Shown piece by piece: positions 11,770-22,378 of a stretch of 35,000 bases of DNA. Origin of the DNA: Neocallimastix lanati (nom. inval.) (lineage: Eukaryota; Neocallimastigomycota; Neocallimastigomycetes; Neocallimastigales; Neocallimastigaceae). Each line of letters starts with the position of its first letter. Position 1 is the first letter of the stretch. A program made the translations under genes and the position numbers. Below the pieces are notes generated by a model that did not search any database, was not told the DNA's origin, and saw only the letters and a list, made by a program, of their open reading frames with translations. Location: assembly GCA_016946835.1 (NCBI GenBank), contig JACVTC010000018.1:195001-230000 (forward strand), read 5' to 3'.

Positions 11770-12983
11770 ATGAATAGCAATAATAATAATAATTATGTTT
11801 ATGTTGTCTATGCCGCCGAAGAAAAAGAAGAAAATCAACCTCTCATTAATCTTAACTGATAATTTCTATTAAGAGTGAGATCCTTTACAGAAAAGAATAA
11901 TATTATATACTCTAAAGATCCTGAAACTACTCTAGTTAATGATATTAATGACGCCTCTGAAGTCTACAGAAAAACTGATGAAATAAATATTAAATATACT
12001 AATTGTAAAAGAAAAATAATTTTTTTACATTATTAATATAAAAAATTATTCAGATATTATTGGCTACGATTAATTAAAAGAAAACAAATATTCATTCACT
12101 TTTAAAAATAAATTTCCAAACATAGAAAATGATTTAAAAATACCACAAGAAATTAATTTAATTAGAGATTTTATTGAAGATGTTTTATTCATTGATGAAG
12201 AGAAGAAAAATTCAAAAGAAACTATTATTCCGAAAGAACTAGAAGATATTAAGGAAGTTTTTGACTAAAAATTGCCTGATGTTTTACCTTCCCATAAAAT
12301 CTACGGTTATGACATAGAATCAAAACCAAATACTACTTTTTTTCTTTGGACCATTATATTCTTTAGCTACCAAAGAATAAGAAACCCTTAAGGAATACAT
12401 TGCTAAATATCTGAAAAAAAAAAATTATTAATCCATCTAAATCTCTCTTTGGTACACCGATATTATTTGTTCCTAAAAAAAAAATGGTTCTCTCCGTTCA
12501 TGTTTGGACTATAGAAATTTAAATTCATATCATACTACCATAAAGAATTCATATTCTTTTCCTTTAATTAAGAATTTTTTGAACAGGGTTCAAGTCTGAT
12601 ACTTCTTTACAAAACTGGATCCTGAAAAACCTTTCATTGTGGAAACAGATGTAAGTGACTTTGCAGCGGGTGCTGTTCTCTTTCAATATTCTGAAAACAA
12701 CAAACTCAATCCTCGTGTGTTTATATCTAAAGATTCAAAAAAATATTGAAGTCCACTACGATAGCTATGAAAAGGAATTACTTGCTATAGTTGTTATAAT
12801 CGCAGCTTTCAAGGAAAGTTGGAATTATCTATAAGGATCCAAAGAATCATTTTAAATTTAAATTTATTGTAATCATAGAAACTTAAAGTTTTCAAGGAAA
12901 CCTGAAGTACTCTCGGATAGGAAAATTCAATGGATCGAATTTTTTTCTATGATTAATTATGATATAGTTTATTATTTTGTTTA
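11770..12983 (+). pseudogene. decayed Ty3/gypsy pol relic, RT core deleted
   Basis: Frame-shifted and stop-riddled pieces of a Ty3/gypsy polyprotein. An opening segment at 11770-11859 (MNSNNNNN...QPLINLN) is followed by RT N-terminal motifs at about 12235-12590 (LPDVLPSHKIYGYDI, INPSKSLFGTPILF, LDYRNLNSYHTTIKNSYSFP). At about 12605 the text jumps from FFTKLDPEKP straight into RNase H motifs (FIVETDVSDFAAGAVLFQYS, then SYEKELLAIVV, then KIQWIEFFSMINYDIVYY), ending near 12983. The central RT, including YxDD, is therefore missing. It is older than every other element in the window. It is diverged from the element at 21632-28642. No LTR on its left side was recognised. Confidence 0.82.
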
Positions 12984-13169
12984 TTTTTGATTTTTATGAT
13001 TAATATTTTTATTTTAGAGAAATAACTAGAATATTTTAAGGTGGACTTTGTTTACAATTAAGGTGTAATTTATTATAAATTTTTACTTTGCATGAGCTTT
13101 TAGTTTTGGATTAGATTAAATTTATTAATTTTACTACGAATTAATTTATAGTTTTTATGTATTTTTTAT
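12984..13169. other. A/T-rich spacer
   Basis: Nothing recognisable between the pol relic and the first LTR. There is no purine-rich tract right before 13170, so the LTR is not obviously the 3' LTR of the relic. Confidence 0.5.
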
Positions 13170-14130
13170 TGTTAAGAATCTATAATTATTTTTAAATAAA
13201 ATAATTATATTTTCTTTGTTAAAGTTATAATTATAACTTTATTTAATTATATAATATTTATTCATTTAAATATTATTAATAATTTATTTAACCCATATTA
13301 AATATTCATTAATTTAATACAACAAAATTTATTTAATTAATTATTATTTATACATTTATTAATAATTATAGTTTATTTAATTATACATTTAATTATTAAA
13401 TTTATTAGTTTTAGTTTATTTATTTAATTAAATTGTAAACAAATATATTATGTATTCTAATATGTATTTTAATAATGTATTCTGTATTTTGTTTATTAAT
13501 ATCATTATGTTATTTTCCTTATTTGTAAATTTATAATTCTATGATCGAAATATCTTTTATTATTTTATTCTTTTATTTTCGATCAATTACATTAGATTAA
13601 CGAATCGGTTAATTAGGGTTTTTCCCAATTACTTCTTAAAAGTAATTGGTTTTACCTAATTGATACGATGATCGATATGGATAGAATATCGATCAAAAAT
13701 CTTATCTAGGTTTTTCTCTCTAATCTTTTCCTAGATAAGAGATTTGTTAAGATTAGAAAACATTTTTTAATTTAACCTTATTTTTCAAAAAAGTATAAAT
13801 AAGGCTCTTGAATTCTCTTTGAGAAATCAAGAGTTATTATTATAACAATTATAATATAGTAATAACATTAATAAATATTTTATATTTCTATTTTAATAAA
13901 ATAAGTTTTAATAAAACAAATTTAAAAATAAAACAAAATAAAATAATCCTTTCTCTTGACAATTCTGTGTTATTAGTTTATTATAATTAGTTATAATAAA
14001 CTCTTTCTTATAAAAGATAAGTATATTTATCCTTTTTTGCTTTCTCAATTTAATAATAATTATTATTTAATTATTATTAAGTTGTAGTTAATAATTTAAT
14101 TATAATTAATTTTATAATTAAATTATTATA
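13170..14130 (+). mobile_element. family B solo LTR, copy 1 (oldest)
   Basis: A 961-bp LTR of the same family as 14775-16316 and 16322-17320. It begins TGTTAAGAATCTATAATTAT, has TATAAAT at 13794-13800, and ends AAATTATTATA where intact copies end AAATTATTACA. The flanks are TTTAT (13165-13169) and TTTAG (14131-14135), a 4-of-5 target duplication consistent with age. It holds the hairpin series shared by the family (for example 13700-13740 and 13805-13833). Confidence 0.8.
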
Positions 14131-14769
14131 TTTAGCTGATAAATAATAATAATATATATTAAGAAATAGTAAAAGATTTTATAATATTTTAAATATTAAA
14201 ATAATTAAATAGTAATAACTTAATAATAATCTTGTTCATAATATTAAATAATTATAATAATTTTTATTATTATAATAATATTATTTAATAATAATATTTA
14301 TATACATTTGATTGGAAAATATAGTTACACCAACTATAATAATAATATAAATATAAAATTTTTTATATGGAATAATTAGTTCTTTAGAAATTAATTTATA
14401 AAATAATTATGAAATTTATTAAGAGAATTTATTTAGAAAAATAATGAATTATAACAATTAAAAATATTTCTCAACGTTGTATAATCAACTATAAAAATAT
14501 TAAATAAAAATTATTATTATAACAAATATATAAAGTTATAAACTATATTATTTATATTATAGTATTTAACTATTTTAATTATTTATAAAAAGAATTATAA
14601 TATTTAATATATAGATTAAATATTATATAAATTTTTAATAAAACATTTTTTTTAAAATAATTAAGTAAATTTAAATATTAAATATCGGTAAAACTTGTTA
14701 AAATAAAACAAGGTAAAACGATATAAAATAAGTTTAAGAAAATAAAATAAATAATACCTTAAACTTATT
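14131..14769. other. A/T-rich block, possibly a badly decayed LTR
   Basis: It starts TTTAGC-TGATAAATAA and ends AAACTTATT directly before ATAGC. The flanking TTAGC (14132-14136) and ATAGC (14770-14774) resemble a worn target duplication, and TGATAA at the left recalls the TGATACG end of family D. The right end is not CA and no family-specific internal motif was matched. I see no gene. Confidence 0.25.
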
Positions 14770-14774
14770 ATAGC

Positions 14775-16316
14775 TGTAAGAATCTATAATTATTTGTTAG
14801 CAAATAATTATATTTTCTTAGTTAAGTTATTATAACTATAACTTTATTTAATTACATATAATATTTATTAAATTTATTTAATTTAATTTTAAATATTCAT
14901 TAATTTAACAAAATTTATTTAATTAATTTTAAATAATATATTTACAATATGCTAAATTCTCTACTGTAACTAATGTATTTTGTATTGTATTCTGTATTTT
15001 ATAATGTATTCTATATTTTATAATGTATTCTGTATTTTATAATGTATTCTGTATTTTATAATGTATTCTGTATTTTATTAACTATTTAATTTTATATTTT
15101 TAATATAAGGATAAATTATATGATCGAAATATCTTTTATTATTTTATTCTTTTATTTTCGATCATTAGATTGGAAAATCGGTTAATTAAGATTTTTTCCA
15201 ATTACTTTTTAGAAGTAATCGGTTTTACTTAATTAATGCGATGATCGATATGGATAGAATATCGATCGAAAACTTATCTAGGTTTTTCTATCTAATCTTT
15301 TCCTAGATAAGAGATTTTTTAAGATTAGAAAACCCTTTCTTATTTAACCTTATTTTCATAAAAAAATATAAATAAGGCTCTTGAGTTCTCTTTGAGAAAT
15401 CAAGAGTTATTATTATAAAAAAACATAGTTATAATAGTAACAATTTTATATTTTTAACTTTAATAAATTAATAAAAATATTTTATTCAAAAACATATTTT
15501 TAAAATCAATTTATACAAACAATTCTTTTCTTACTTTTTGTGTTATTATTATAATTAATTTTATAATAAACTCTACTCTAAAGGTAAAAAAAAATTATTA
15601 TTTTATTTTATTTTCTCAACTTAATGAATTAGTCGTTAAGTTGTATGTTAAAGTTTTTAGATAATTTGGTCTTAACGATTAGGTCAAGATGCCAAATTAT
15701 AGTAATTAATTAATAACTTAATTTTACTCTTATTTAAAACATATTGTTATTAGTAAATTTTATAATTAAGTTTTTATCTAAAATATAAATTTTATTTAAT
15801 CTTAATAATATTTTATTACATTATTATTTTATATAATTATTACTATAATTTAAATTACAATAATCCTACAAAGGATTAATCAAAAGATTTAAACATGTAT
15901 TTATATAAAATAATTAATTATTAAAATATTAATTATTAATATGAATATGTAATAGTATTAATATAAGTTTGATATTGATAATATAAAGTAAGATAGTAAT
16001 ATAAATATTTAATATAAATAAAATATAAGAATATAATATGTAGAAATTAATTTAATATGACAATCACGTGTTTACATTATTTAATATATATTAATTTCAA
16101 TATGTTAATAATATTTAGTAATTAGTTGGCCTAGACTAATTCCTAAATATTTTAATAAAGTTAATTTAATAATAATTATTATATTATTATTTTTTATTAA
16201 TATTGAAATTCAAATAACTGAATTATCGAAATTGAAATTGAATTGAAATTCAGTTATTATCTTAACATTGTAGTTAATAATTCTATTTCGAGTTAGTTCT
16301 TAATAGAATTATTACA
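14775..16316 (+). mobile_element. family B solo LTR, copy 2, interrupted by a family A LTR
   Basis: It begins TGTAAGAATCTATAATTATT and ends AGAATTATTACA. It is flanked by perfect ATAGC duplications (14770-14774 and 16317-16321). Removing the nested LTR (15646-16267) and one TTGTA leaves 915 bp. U3 contains about five copies of a 20-bp unit (TTATAATGTATTCTGTATTT) at about 14985-15080. TATA box TATAAAT lies just before the hairpin at 15378-15406. When this LTR arrived, its right end lay 16 nt from the tRNA-Gly gene (ATAGC plus 11 nt). Confidence 0.92.
15646..16267 (-). mobile_element. family A-related solo LTR nested in B copy 2
   Basis: A 622-bp LTR. On the plus strand it runs TGTTAAAGTT...ATTATCTTAACA, flanked by perfect TTGTA duplications (15641-15645 and 16268-16272). 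It shares the end TTCAGTT-ATTATCTTAACA and the core GTTGGCCTAG (about 16125) with the LTRs at 20925-21628 and 21632-22366. It is more diverged than they are. The remaining B-LTR tail plus ATAGC plus 11 nt puts its insertion exactly 60 nt upstream of the tRNA at that time. Confidence 0.9.
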
Positions 16317-16321
16317 ATAGC

Positions 16322-17320
16322 TGTAATAATTTAATTAAAAAATTATAATTAAATTATTAATCATTAATATTAGCTCTAACTGCTAATATTAAAGGTTTAG
16401 AAAAGAATCATACTTACCTATGGTTCTTTCTAATTATCGAGTTTATTATAACGAATTATAATAGACGAAACACTAAAATTGATAAGGAAAAGTTTTAATT
16501 ATAAAATTTGTTTTATTAAAATAATTTGTTTTATTATTTATTAAAAATTTTAAATGTTAAAACTTATTGTTATTATTATTATATTATAATTGTTATAATA
16601 ATAACTCTTGATTTCTCAAAGAGAACTCAAGAGCCTTATTTATACTTTTTTGTCAAAATAAGGTTAAAATCAAAAGAGGTTCTAATCTTAACAAATCTCT
16701 TATCTAGGAAAAGACTAGAAGAAAAACCTAGATAAGTTTTTTGATCGATATTCTATCCATATCGATCATCGCGTTAATTAAGTAAAACCGATTACTTTTA
16801 AGAAGTAATTGGAAAAACCTTAATTAACCGATTACTTAATCTAATATAATGATCGAAAATAAAAGAATAAAATAATGAAAATTATTTCGATCATAAAATT
16901 TAAAATTTAATCTATTTAGTTCTATTTTATAGAACTTTACATAAAAAATATAAAACAATACATTAATAATAAAATACACGATTAATACAATACAGAATAC
17001 ATGATAGAATACAGAATACATGACAAAATACAGAATAGTGTTTTAGTTTATGATTTAATAAGTGAGAGAAAACTAAAACTAATAAATTTAATAATTAAGT
17101 GAATAATTAAATAAATTTAATATTATTTTAAATGTATAAAAATTATTTGATTAAATAAATTTTTAATATTAAACTAAATAAAATTTTAATATATAATTAA
17201 ATAAATTATTAATTATAATTAATTGTATAAATGAAATATGAGTTAAATAAAAGTTATATTAATTATAACCTAACTAAGAAAATATAATTATTTTGTTAAA
17301 AATAATTATAGATTCTTACA
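16322..17320 (-). mobile_element. family B solo LTR, copy 3, reverse orientation
   Basis: 999 bp. The sense (minus) strand begins TGTAAGAATCTATAATTATT and ends AATTAAATTATTACA. It is flanked by perfect ATAGC duplications (16317-16321 and 17321-17325). It has the same hairpins and TATA as copies 1 and 2, inverted (hairpins at 16699-16736 and 16605-16633). ORFs at 16526-16735 and 16836-17021 are readings through this LTR and not genes. Confidence 0.95.
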
Positions 17321-17326
17321 ATAGCT

Positions 17327-17792
17327 TGATACGGTATTTTATTTATGTATCTAAATTAATATTTATTTATGGGCAATGACAATAAGGAATTATGACAAAA
17401 TAATATATTCTAATATTAAATAGAAATAACACATACAATAATACAAAATAAAGTAATAAATATATTTTTTTAATGTTCTCTTTATTTATTATTAATTATT
17501 AATTATTACATAAATTATTATTATTATTACTCTCTTATATAAATATTATAATTAATTATCTCAAATATATATAATATCTCTTTTTAACTATACTAAAATA
17601 AAATATAAAATAGCTATTTATGTGAATTAATTTATCATAAGTATAAACTTATAAATAAAAGAATTCTCCGTATAATAATTATTATTCTAAAATTATATAT
17701 TATTATAAAATTATTATTGACCAATAATATTTAAGTATTTCTTTAACCTAAAGAATCTACCTAAATACCATTTTTATAGTGGTTACGTATCA
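17327..17792 (-). repeat. element D 3' LTR
   Basis: 466 bp, plus-strand text TGATACGG...TTACGTATCA. It is the same length as the partner at 19770-20235, with scattered substitutions and compensating indels. Confidence 0.95.
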
Positions 17793-17806
17793 AGACGCCC
17801 CCACTT
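17793..17806 (-). other. element D polypurine tract
   Basis: The minus-strand text AAGTGGGGGCGTCT lies immediately before the 3' LTR, where plus-strand DNA synthesis is primed. It resembles the family A tract (GTGGAAGGGCGT) at 22367-22378. Confidence 0.75.
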
Positions 17807-17847
17807 AAATTAGACTTCGTCCCCTGAAGTCTCAATAACAATATAAT

Positions 17848-17881
<34 letters not shown>

Positions 17882-17907
17882 TTTGTTTATTAAAATTTAA
17901 TTATTGG

Positions 17908-17955
<48 letters not shown>

Positions 17956-18111
17956 TTAAATTTTTGAATTAATGATTATTTTAATTTTTGAAATTCGAAA
18001 TCTTGAAATTTCGAATTAATTTAATTTAAATTATTGTTATATATATATAATTATTTATTTATTAATATTTCATCATAATTAAATTATTTATTTATTTTTT
18101 TTTTTTTCCTA
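17807..18111. other. element D 3' untranslated region
   Basis: A/T homopolymers (T-runs at about 17850-17880 and 17920-17948) between the gag stop and the purine tract. There is no room for, or relic of, pol. Confidence 0.6.
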
Positions 18112-19545
18112 TTATTTTTTTTTTTTTTTATGTTTATTATTATTATTACTGTTATTATTGTTATTATTATTATTGTTTTTATTATAATTTATTTCAATAA
18201 CATTATTAACATTTTTATTTTCGTTATTTGTATAATTAGTATTGTTATTAGTATTGTTATTATTAAAACTATTATTATTTCCTAATGAATTTATGTTTCT
18301 ACTATATCCATTATTGTTTTTATTTATATTATTTCCAATTATATTATCCTGAATATTATTTATATTTGAATTAAACGTATTTTCTACACAATTAGTATTT
18401 AAATTATTGTTGAAATTAATTTCATTTCCAATATTAACATCTTTATTTCCTTGCTTATTATAATTTATACCCTGATTATTGCTGATTCTACATTTTATTT
18501 TATTTATATTCTCATTTAAATTACTGTTATTGTTATTGGTACCAAAATTTTTATTTAAATCATAATTACTTTTATATAGATAATTATTTAAATTATTATA
18601 ATTATTATTACCAAAATTATTATTTAAATTATAATTATTTCTATAAATTTCTCTATTTCCATTATGCTTTTTACCAAAACTAATCATGTTATGATGATTT
18701 TCAGCAATATTACTATTTAAATTATAATTTCTACGATAATAATTAATATAGTTTTTATTTCTATCATATGAATTAAATTTATAATTATAATTATTATGGT
18801 TTCCAGGTATAAAATTTCTTCTTTTATTTATTTCCAAAATTCCAGTTCTTTCTAATTTCGCTAATTCTTTAAACGAGTGTCTACAATTAATTGCTTTATG
18901 ACCTAACTCATAGCATCTAAAGCACATAATTTTATTATTCTTATTGTTTTTATTGCTATTTAATTTATTCATTTTGCAATTATTATTATTCCATTTTTGA
19001 TTATTATTCTTATAAATATTATTTAAATTTAAATTTAATTTCTTTTCAATTCTTTCAACTTTTTCTGCATATTTGATAGCTTCTTTTATATCTTCGATTT
19101 CTTCTTCTAATATTCTTAAACAAGGATATATTCTGGACCTGATTGAATTAACATAATTATTAACAGTAATTAATTTCTTTATATTACTATCAATATCATT
19201 ATATTTTCTTAAGTATTTATAATTAAAATTACTAATTGATTCATTTGAATTAATTTTTAAATTAATTAAGTTCCAATATTTTACGTTTGATGTTATTTCT
19301 AGATATTCTTCTAAGGCTATTTTTATTTCTTTTAAGCTAGGAACCTGATTATTTTTTTCCTTTAATTCATCAAGAACATACCTAATTTCTTTATTTACAC
19401 ATTCTTTACATAAAATAAATCTTCTTTCTTGTTCTTTTATATTCCATAATTCAAATAACTCAGTTAATTCTTCTATCCATTCATTGATATCATTATTATA
19501 ATTTTCTAATAATGGTAACGTACTTAATATCTTAAAAACATTCAT
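18112..19545 (-). CDS. gag: element D Gag with CCHC zinc knuckle
   Basis: 477 residues. Residues 1-175 are mostly helical and capsid-like (NDINEWIEELTELFELW near the start), as in Ty3/gypsy or Ty1-type Gag. A zinc knuckle follows at C208-x2-C211-x4-H216-x4-C221. From about 240 the protein is almost all Asn with Lys/Tyr, ending in poly-N and KKKKK. It would form particles and bind the element RNA in the cytoplasm. The ATG lies 224 nt after the 5' LTR. The intact ORF, despite visible LTR divergence, hints that Gag was kept under selection or that the copy is fairly young. There is no pol downstream. Confidence 0.88.
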   Translation of the reverse strand: MNVFKILSTLPLLENYNNDINEWIEELTELFELWNIKEQERRFILCKECVNKEIRYVLDELKEKNNQVPSLKEIKIALEEYLEITSNVKYWNLINLKINSNESISNFNYKYLRKYNDIDSNIKKLITVNNYVNSIRSRIYPCLRILEEEIEDIKEAIKYAEKVERIEKKLNLNLNNIYKNNNQKWNNNNCKMNKLNSNKNNKNNKIMCFRCYELGHKAINCRHSFKELAKLERTGILEINKRRNFIPGNHNNYNYKFNSYDRNKNYINYYRRNYNLNSNIAENHHNMISFGKKHNGNREIYRNNYNLNNNFGNNNYNNLNNYLYKSNYDLNKNFGTNNNNSNLNENINKIKCRISNNQGINYNKQGNKDVNIGNEINFNNNLNTNCVENTFNSNINNIQDNIIGNNINKNNNGYSRNINSLGNNNSFNNNNTNNNTNYTNNENKNVNNVIEINYNKNNNNNNNNNSNNNNKHKKKKK

Positions 19546-19747
19546 CTTTAAAAAATTTTATTTATTCTTATATATTTTTTTATTATAATTTTCTATTTCA
19601 ATTTAATATTATTATAACTATTACTATTATAATTATTAGTAACTAATTTAAACTAATTAAATTCTTTTTATATACATACTAAATAATATTTATTATATAG
19701 ACGTATTATTTTATTAATATTATTTTCATATTATTTTGCTATTGTCA

Positions 19748-19765
19748 CGCCCGGATTCTCCACCA
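19748..19765 (-). other. element D primer-binding site (tRNA type)
   Basis: Four nt inside the 5' LTR (gap AATT), the minus strand reads TGGTGGAGAATCCGGG. It starts with TGG, the complement of the CCA tail, and continues as complement of a plausible acceptor strand (ATTCTCC) and discriminator A. I cannot name the tRNA. Confidence 0.7.
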
Positions 19766-19769
19766 AATT

Positions 19770-20235
19770 TGATACGATATTTTATTTATGTATCTAAATT
19801 AATATTTATTTATGGGCAATGACAATAAGGAATTATGACAAAATAATATATTCTAATATTAAATAGAAATAACACATACAATAATACAAAATAAAGTAAT
19901 AAATATATATTTTTTTAATGTTCTCTTTATTATTAATTATTAATTATTACATCAATTATTATTATTATTACTCTTTTATATAAATATTATAATTAATTAT
20001 CTCAAATATATATAATATCTCTTTTAATTATACTAAAATAAAATATAAAAATAGCTATTTATGTGAATTAATTTATAATAAGTATAAACTTATAAATAAA
20101 AGAATTCCCCGTTTAATAATTATTATTCTAAAATTATATATATTATTCTAAAATTATTATTGACCAATAATATTTAAGTATTTCTTTAACCTAAAGAATC
20201 TACCTAAATACCATTTTTATAGTGGTCACGTATCA
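19770..20235 (-). repeat. element D 5' LTR
   Basis: 466 bp. In sense orientation it begins TGATACGTGACCACTATAAA, so a TATA-like box sits only about 14 nt from the LTR edge. If that box is used, U3 is very short and R-U5 very long. Confidence 0.93.
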
Positions 20236-20924
20236 TAGTGTAAGTGTTGACTAATTAATTAGTCACACTTAACCAAATATAATATAAATATTATATTTAT
20301 TTTTATTATTAATTAAGATTTAAATAATTTTTCAATAAAATAACACTTAATATTATTTAATATACTATAATTTTAATAATTGTTATTAAATAATAAAATA
20401 AAAATAATTATTAATTGATAAAATTAATTTTTTAACTAATTAATAATTAATTATTATGAAATATAAACAATATCTTTAATTAATAACCAATTTCTATTTA
20501 ATATAAATAATTAATCATTTGATTTATCATTAACAATAATACGTGATTAATTATATTAAAACATTTAATATTAATATAATTAATATTAAATTAATATAAA
20601 ATTAGTTAATAATTATAAACTTAAAACATCATAATAAATAATTTCATAAAATATTGGTTAATTGCCAATATTAAATAATATTAAATGATGTTAAATAATA
20701 TTAAATAATATTAAATTATATTAAATAATAAATAATTAATTTATTTTATCTTTCAGGTTTTTTCTCATAATCTTTTTCCTGAAAGAATAACTTTTAATAT
20801 TATGAACAAAAAAAATTATAAATAACCTTGATTTTTTCTATAAAATAAAAATCAAGAGTTATTATTTAGAAAATAATATATAATAAAATTTCTTAATAAA
20901 CTCGAAATATTTTTTATCAATTAT

Positions 20925-21628
20925 TGTTAAGATTTTGATATAATTTATAATTTAAATTTAAATAAAATAATATGTTTTAATAAAAATATTCACTAAGTCG
21001 ATATGTCTATATAGTAATATACTATATAAATATATAATAATAATAATAAATATTTAAATGTTTAGTTTAATAAAAATTTATTTATAATAAACTTTGATAA
21101 TTAGAATTATCAAATTAATTTGATTTTAAATTTATTGATTTTATTTAATAATAAAATATCTATAATATATTACTATTAAGGTAATTTTACAATAACCTTA
21201 CAAAGAACATAAAAGATAGATTTTTACATCTTTCTTTTATACTTTGTAAGTTACATAATAATAATATTTAATTATAAGATAATAATAATATAAATAATAA
21301 TAAAATATAAGGATAAATTTAATTATATAATTAATTTGAATAATTGAATTTAATATAGATATGTTGTAAACATATATAAAAACATAATATAAATAAAATA
21401 CACGTGACGTCAAATGTATCATTGAAATAAATTATTAATATAAACCTTATTTATTAATATTCTCAGAATTATTAGGCCTAAGATAACCCTTTAAATATTA
21501 AACAAGAATTTATATTAATTATTAATTATTTAAATATATATATTATTTATAATTAAATAAATAATATTTTTAATTATTGAAATGTAAATAACTGAAATTG
21601 AGATTTCAATTCAGTTATAATTTCAACA
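20925..21628 (-). mobile_element. family A solo LTR, older copy
   Basis: 704 bp. Plus-strand text TGTTAAGATT...TATAATTTCAACA. The left duplication is ATTAT (20920-20924). The right one is ATT (21629-21631) plus AT (28648-28649), split by the younger element. It has the same TATA/hairpin region (AACCTTACAAAGAAC at about 21194) and AGGCCTA core as the younger LTRs. After rejoining, it inserted exactly 60 nt upstream of the tRNA. The 61-residue ORF at 21237-21422 lies inside it and is not a gene. Confidence 0.9.
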
Positions 21629-21631
21629 ATT

Positions 21632-22366
21632 TGTTAAAAAGTAAACAGATTGAATTTAACGAGGAATCAGGTTGATATATCTATATAATATAACTATATA
21701 GATATAAGTAAATTACTAAAATAAAAGAGTTATAAAGTTAAATTTGTTAATTTAACACTTAATTAAAACTAATAATTGGTTTGATATGATAAAAATTTTT
21801 ATTTATTAATAAAAATATATAGTTATATTATAATAGGTTAACTATAACCTTACAAAGAACAAAAAGATAAATTTGAATTTTCTTTTTATACTTTGTAGGT
21901 TTGAGAATATTGATAATAATAATATAAAGTTGATAATAATAATATTTAGTATAAGAATATGTTTAATATAAATAAATTATATTTTTTAATCTAATATATT
22001 AGCTAATATATATAATATAATATTAAATTTAAATATTTAATATAGTAATTAATAATTAATAATTAATTAAATCAATATAACATAAATTAATACATAAACA
22101 TTAATTTATGAATCAAGGATGACATGACCAAATGATTCATGTTAATAAATATTTTATTTATTAATAATATTTAAGTTTAATATGATATCATTAGAATCAG
22201 TAGGCCTAAGCTGGTCCTAAGATGATCAAATAACTTATAATATTATAAAATAAATAAAATTTAAAGAATAATTAATGAATTATAAATTTTTATTAATTAT
22301 TTTGTTTTTAATAATTTTAATTGAAATTAATTGAAATTGAAATTTAATTCAGTTGTAATTTCAACA
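21632..22366 (-). repeat. family A element 3' LTR
   Basis: 735 bp, TG...CA ends. It differs from the 5' LTR at GATATATCT/GATATATCA and GACATGACC/GACATAACC. Confidence 0.97.
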
Positions 22367-22378
22367 ACGCCCTTCCAC
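22367..22378 (-). other. family A polypurine tract
   Basis: The minus-strand GTGGAAGGGCGT directly abuts the 3' LTR. Confidence 0.75.

Larger units (their letters stand above)
17327..20235 (-). mobile_element. family D LTR retrotransposon encoding only Gag (non-autonomous)
   Basis: 2909 bp. Two 466-bp LTRs (17327-17792 and 19770-20235) have TGATACG/CGTATCA inverted ends and differ at about eight substitutions plus several short indels. The internal 1977 bp holds a tRNA-type primer-binding site, one gag ORF and a purine tract, but no trace of protease, RT or integrase. The left flank is TAGCT (17322-17326). The right flank is TAG, interrupted by the later family C insertion, then CT (28698-28699), so the original duplication is TAGCT, 11-15 nt upstream of the tRNA. 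Architecture matches elements described as TR-GAG in plants. It presumably borrows enzymes from another element. Confidence 0.93.

Noticed and set aside
13170-14130. B copy 1 as the 3' LTR of the pol relic at 11770-12983
   Set aside because: It has its own near-match target duplication (TTTAT/TTTAG) and no polypurine tract before it, so a solo LTR is the simpler reading.
16836-17021. 61-residue hydrophobic ORF
   Set aside because: Lies wholly inside a B-family solo LTR and is not preserved in the other copies.
19748-19769. self-priming for element D
   Set aside because: Its internal start carries a TGG-type tRNA primer site and no complement to its LTR was found.
21237-21422. 61-residue ORF
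   Set aside because: Inside the older family A LTR; A/T-rich chance frame.
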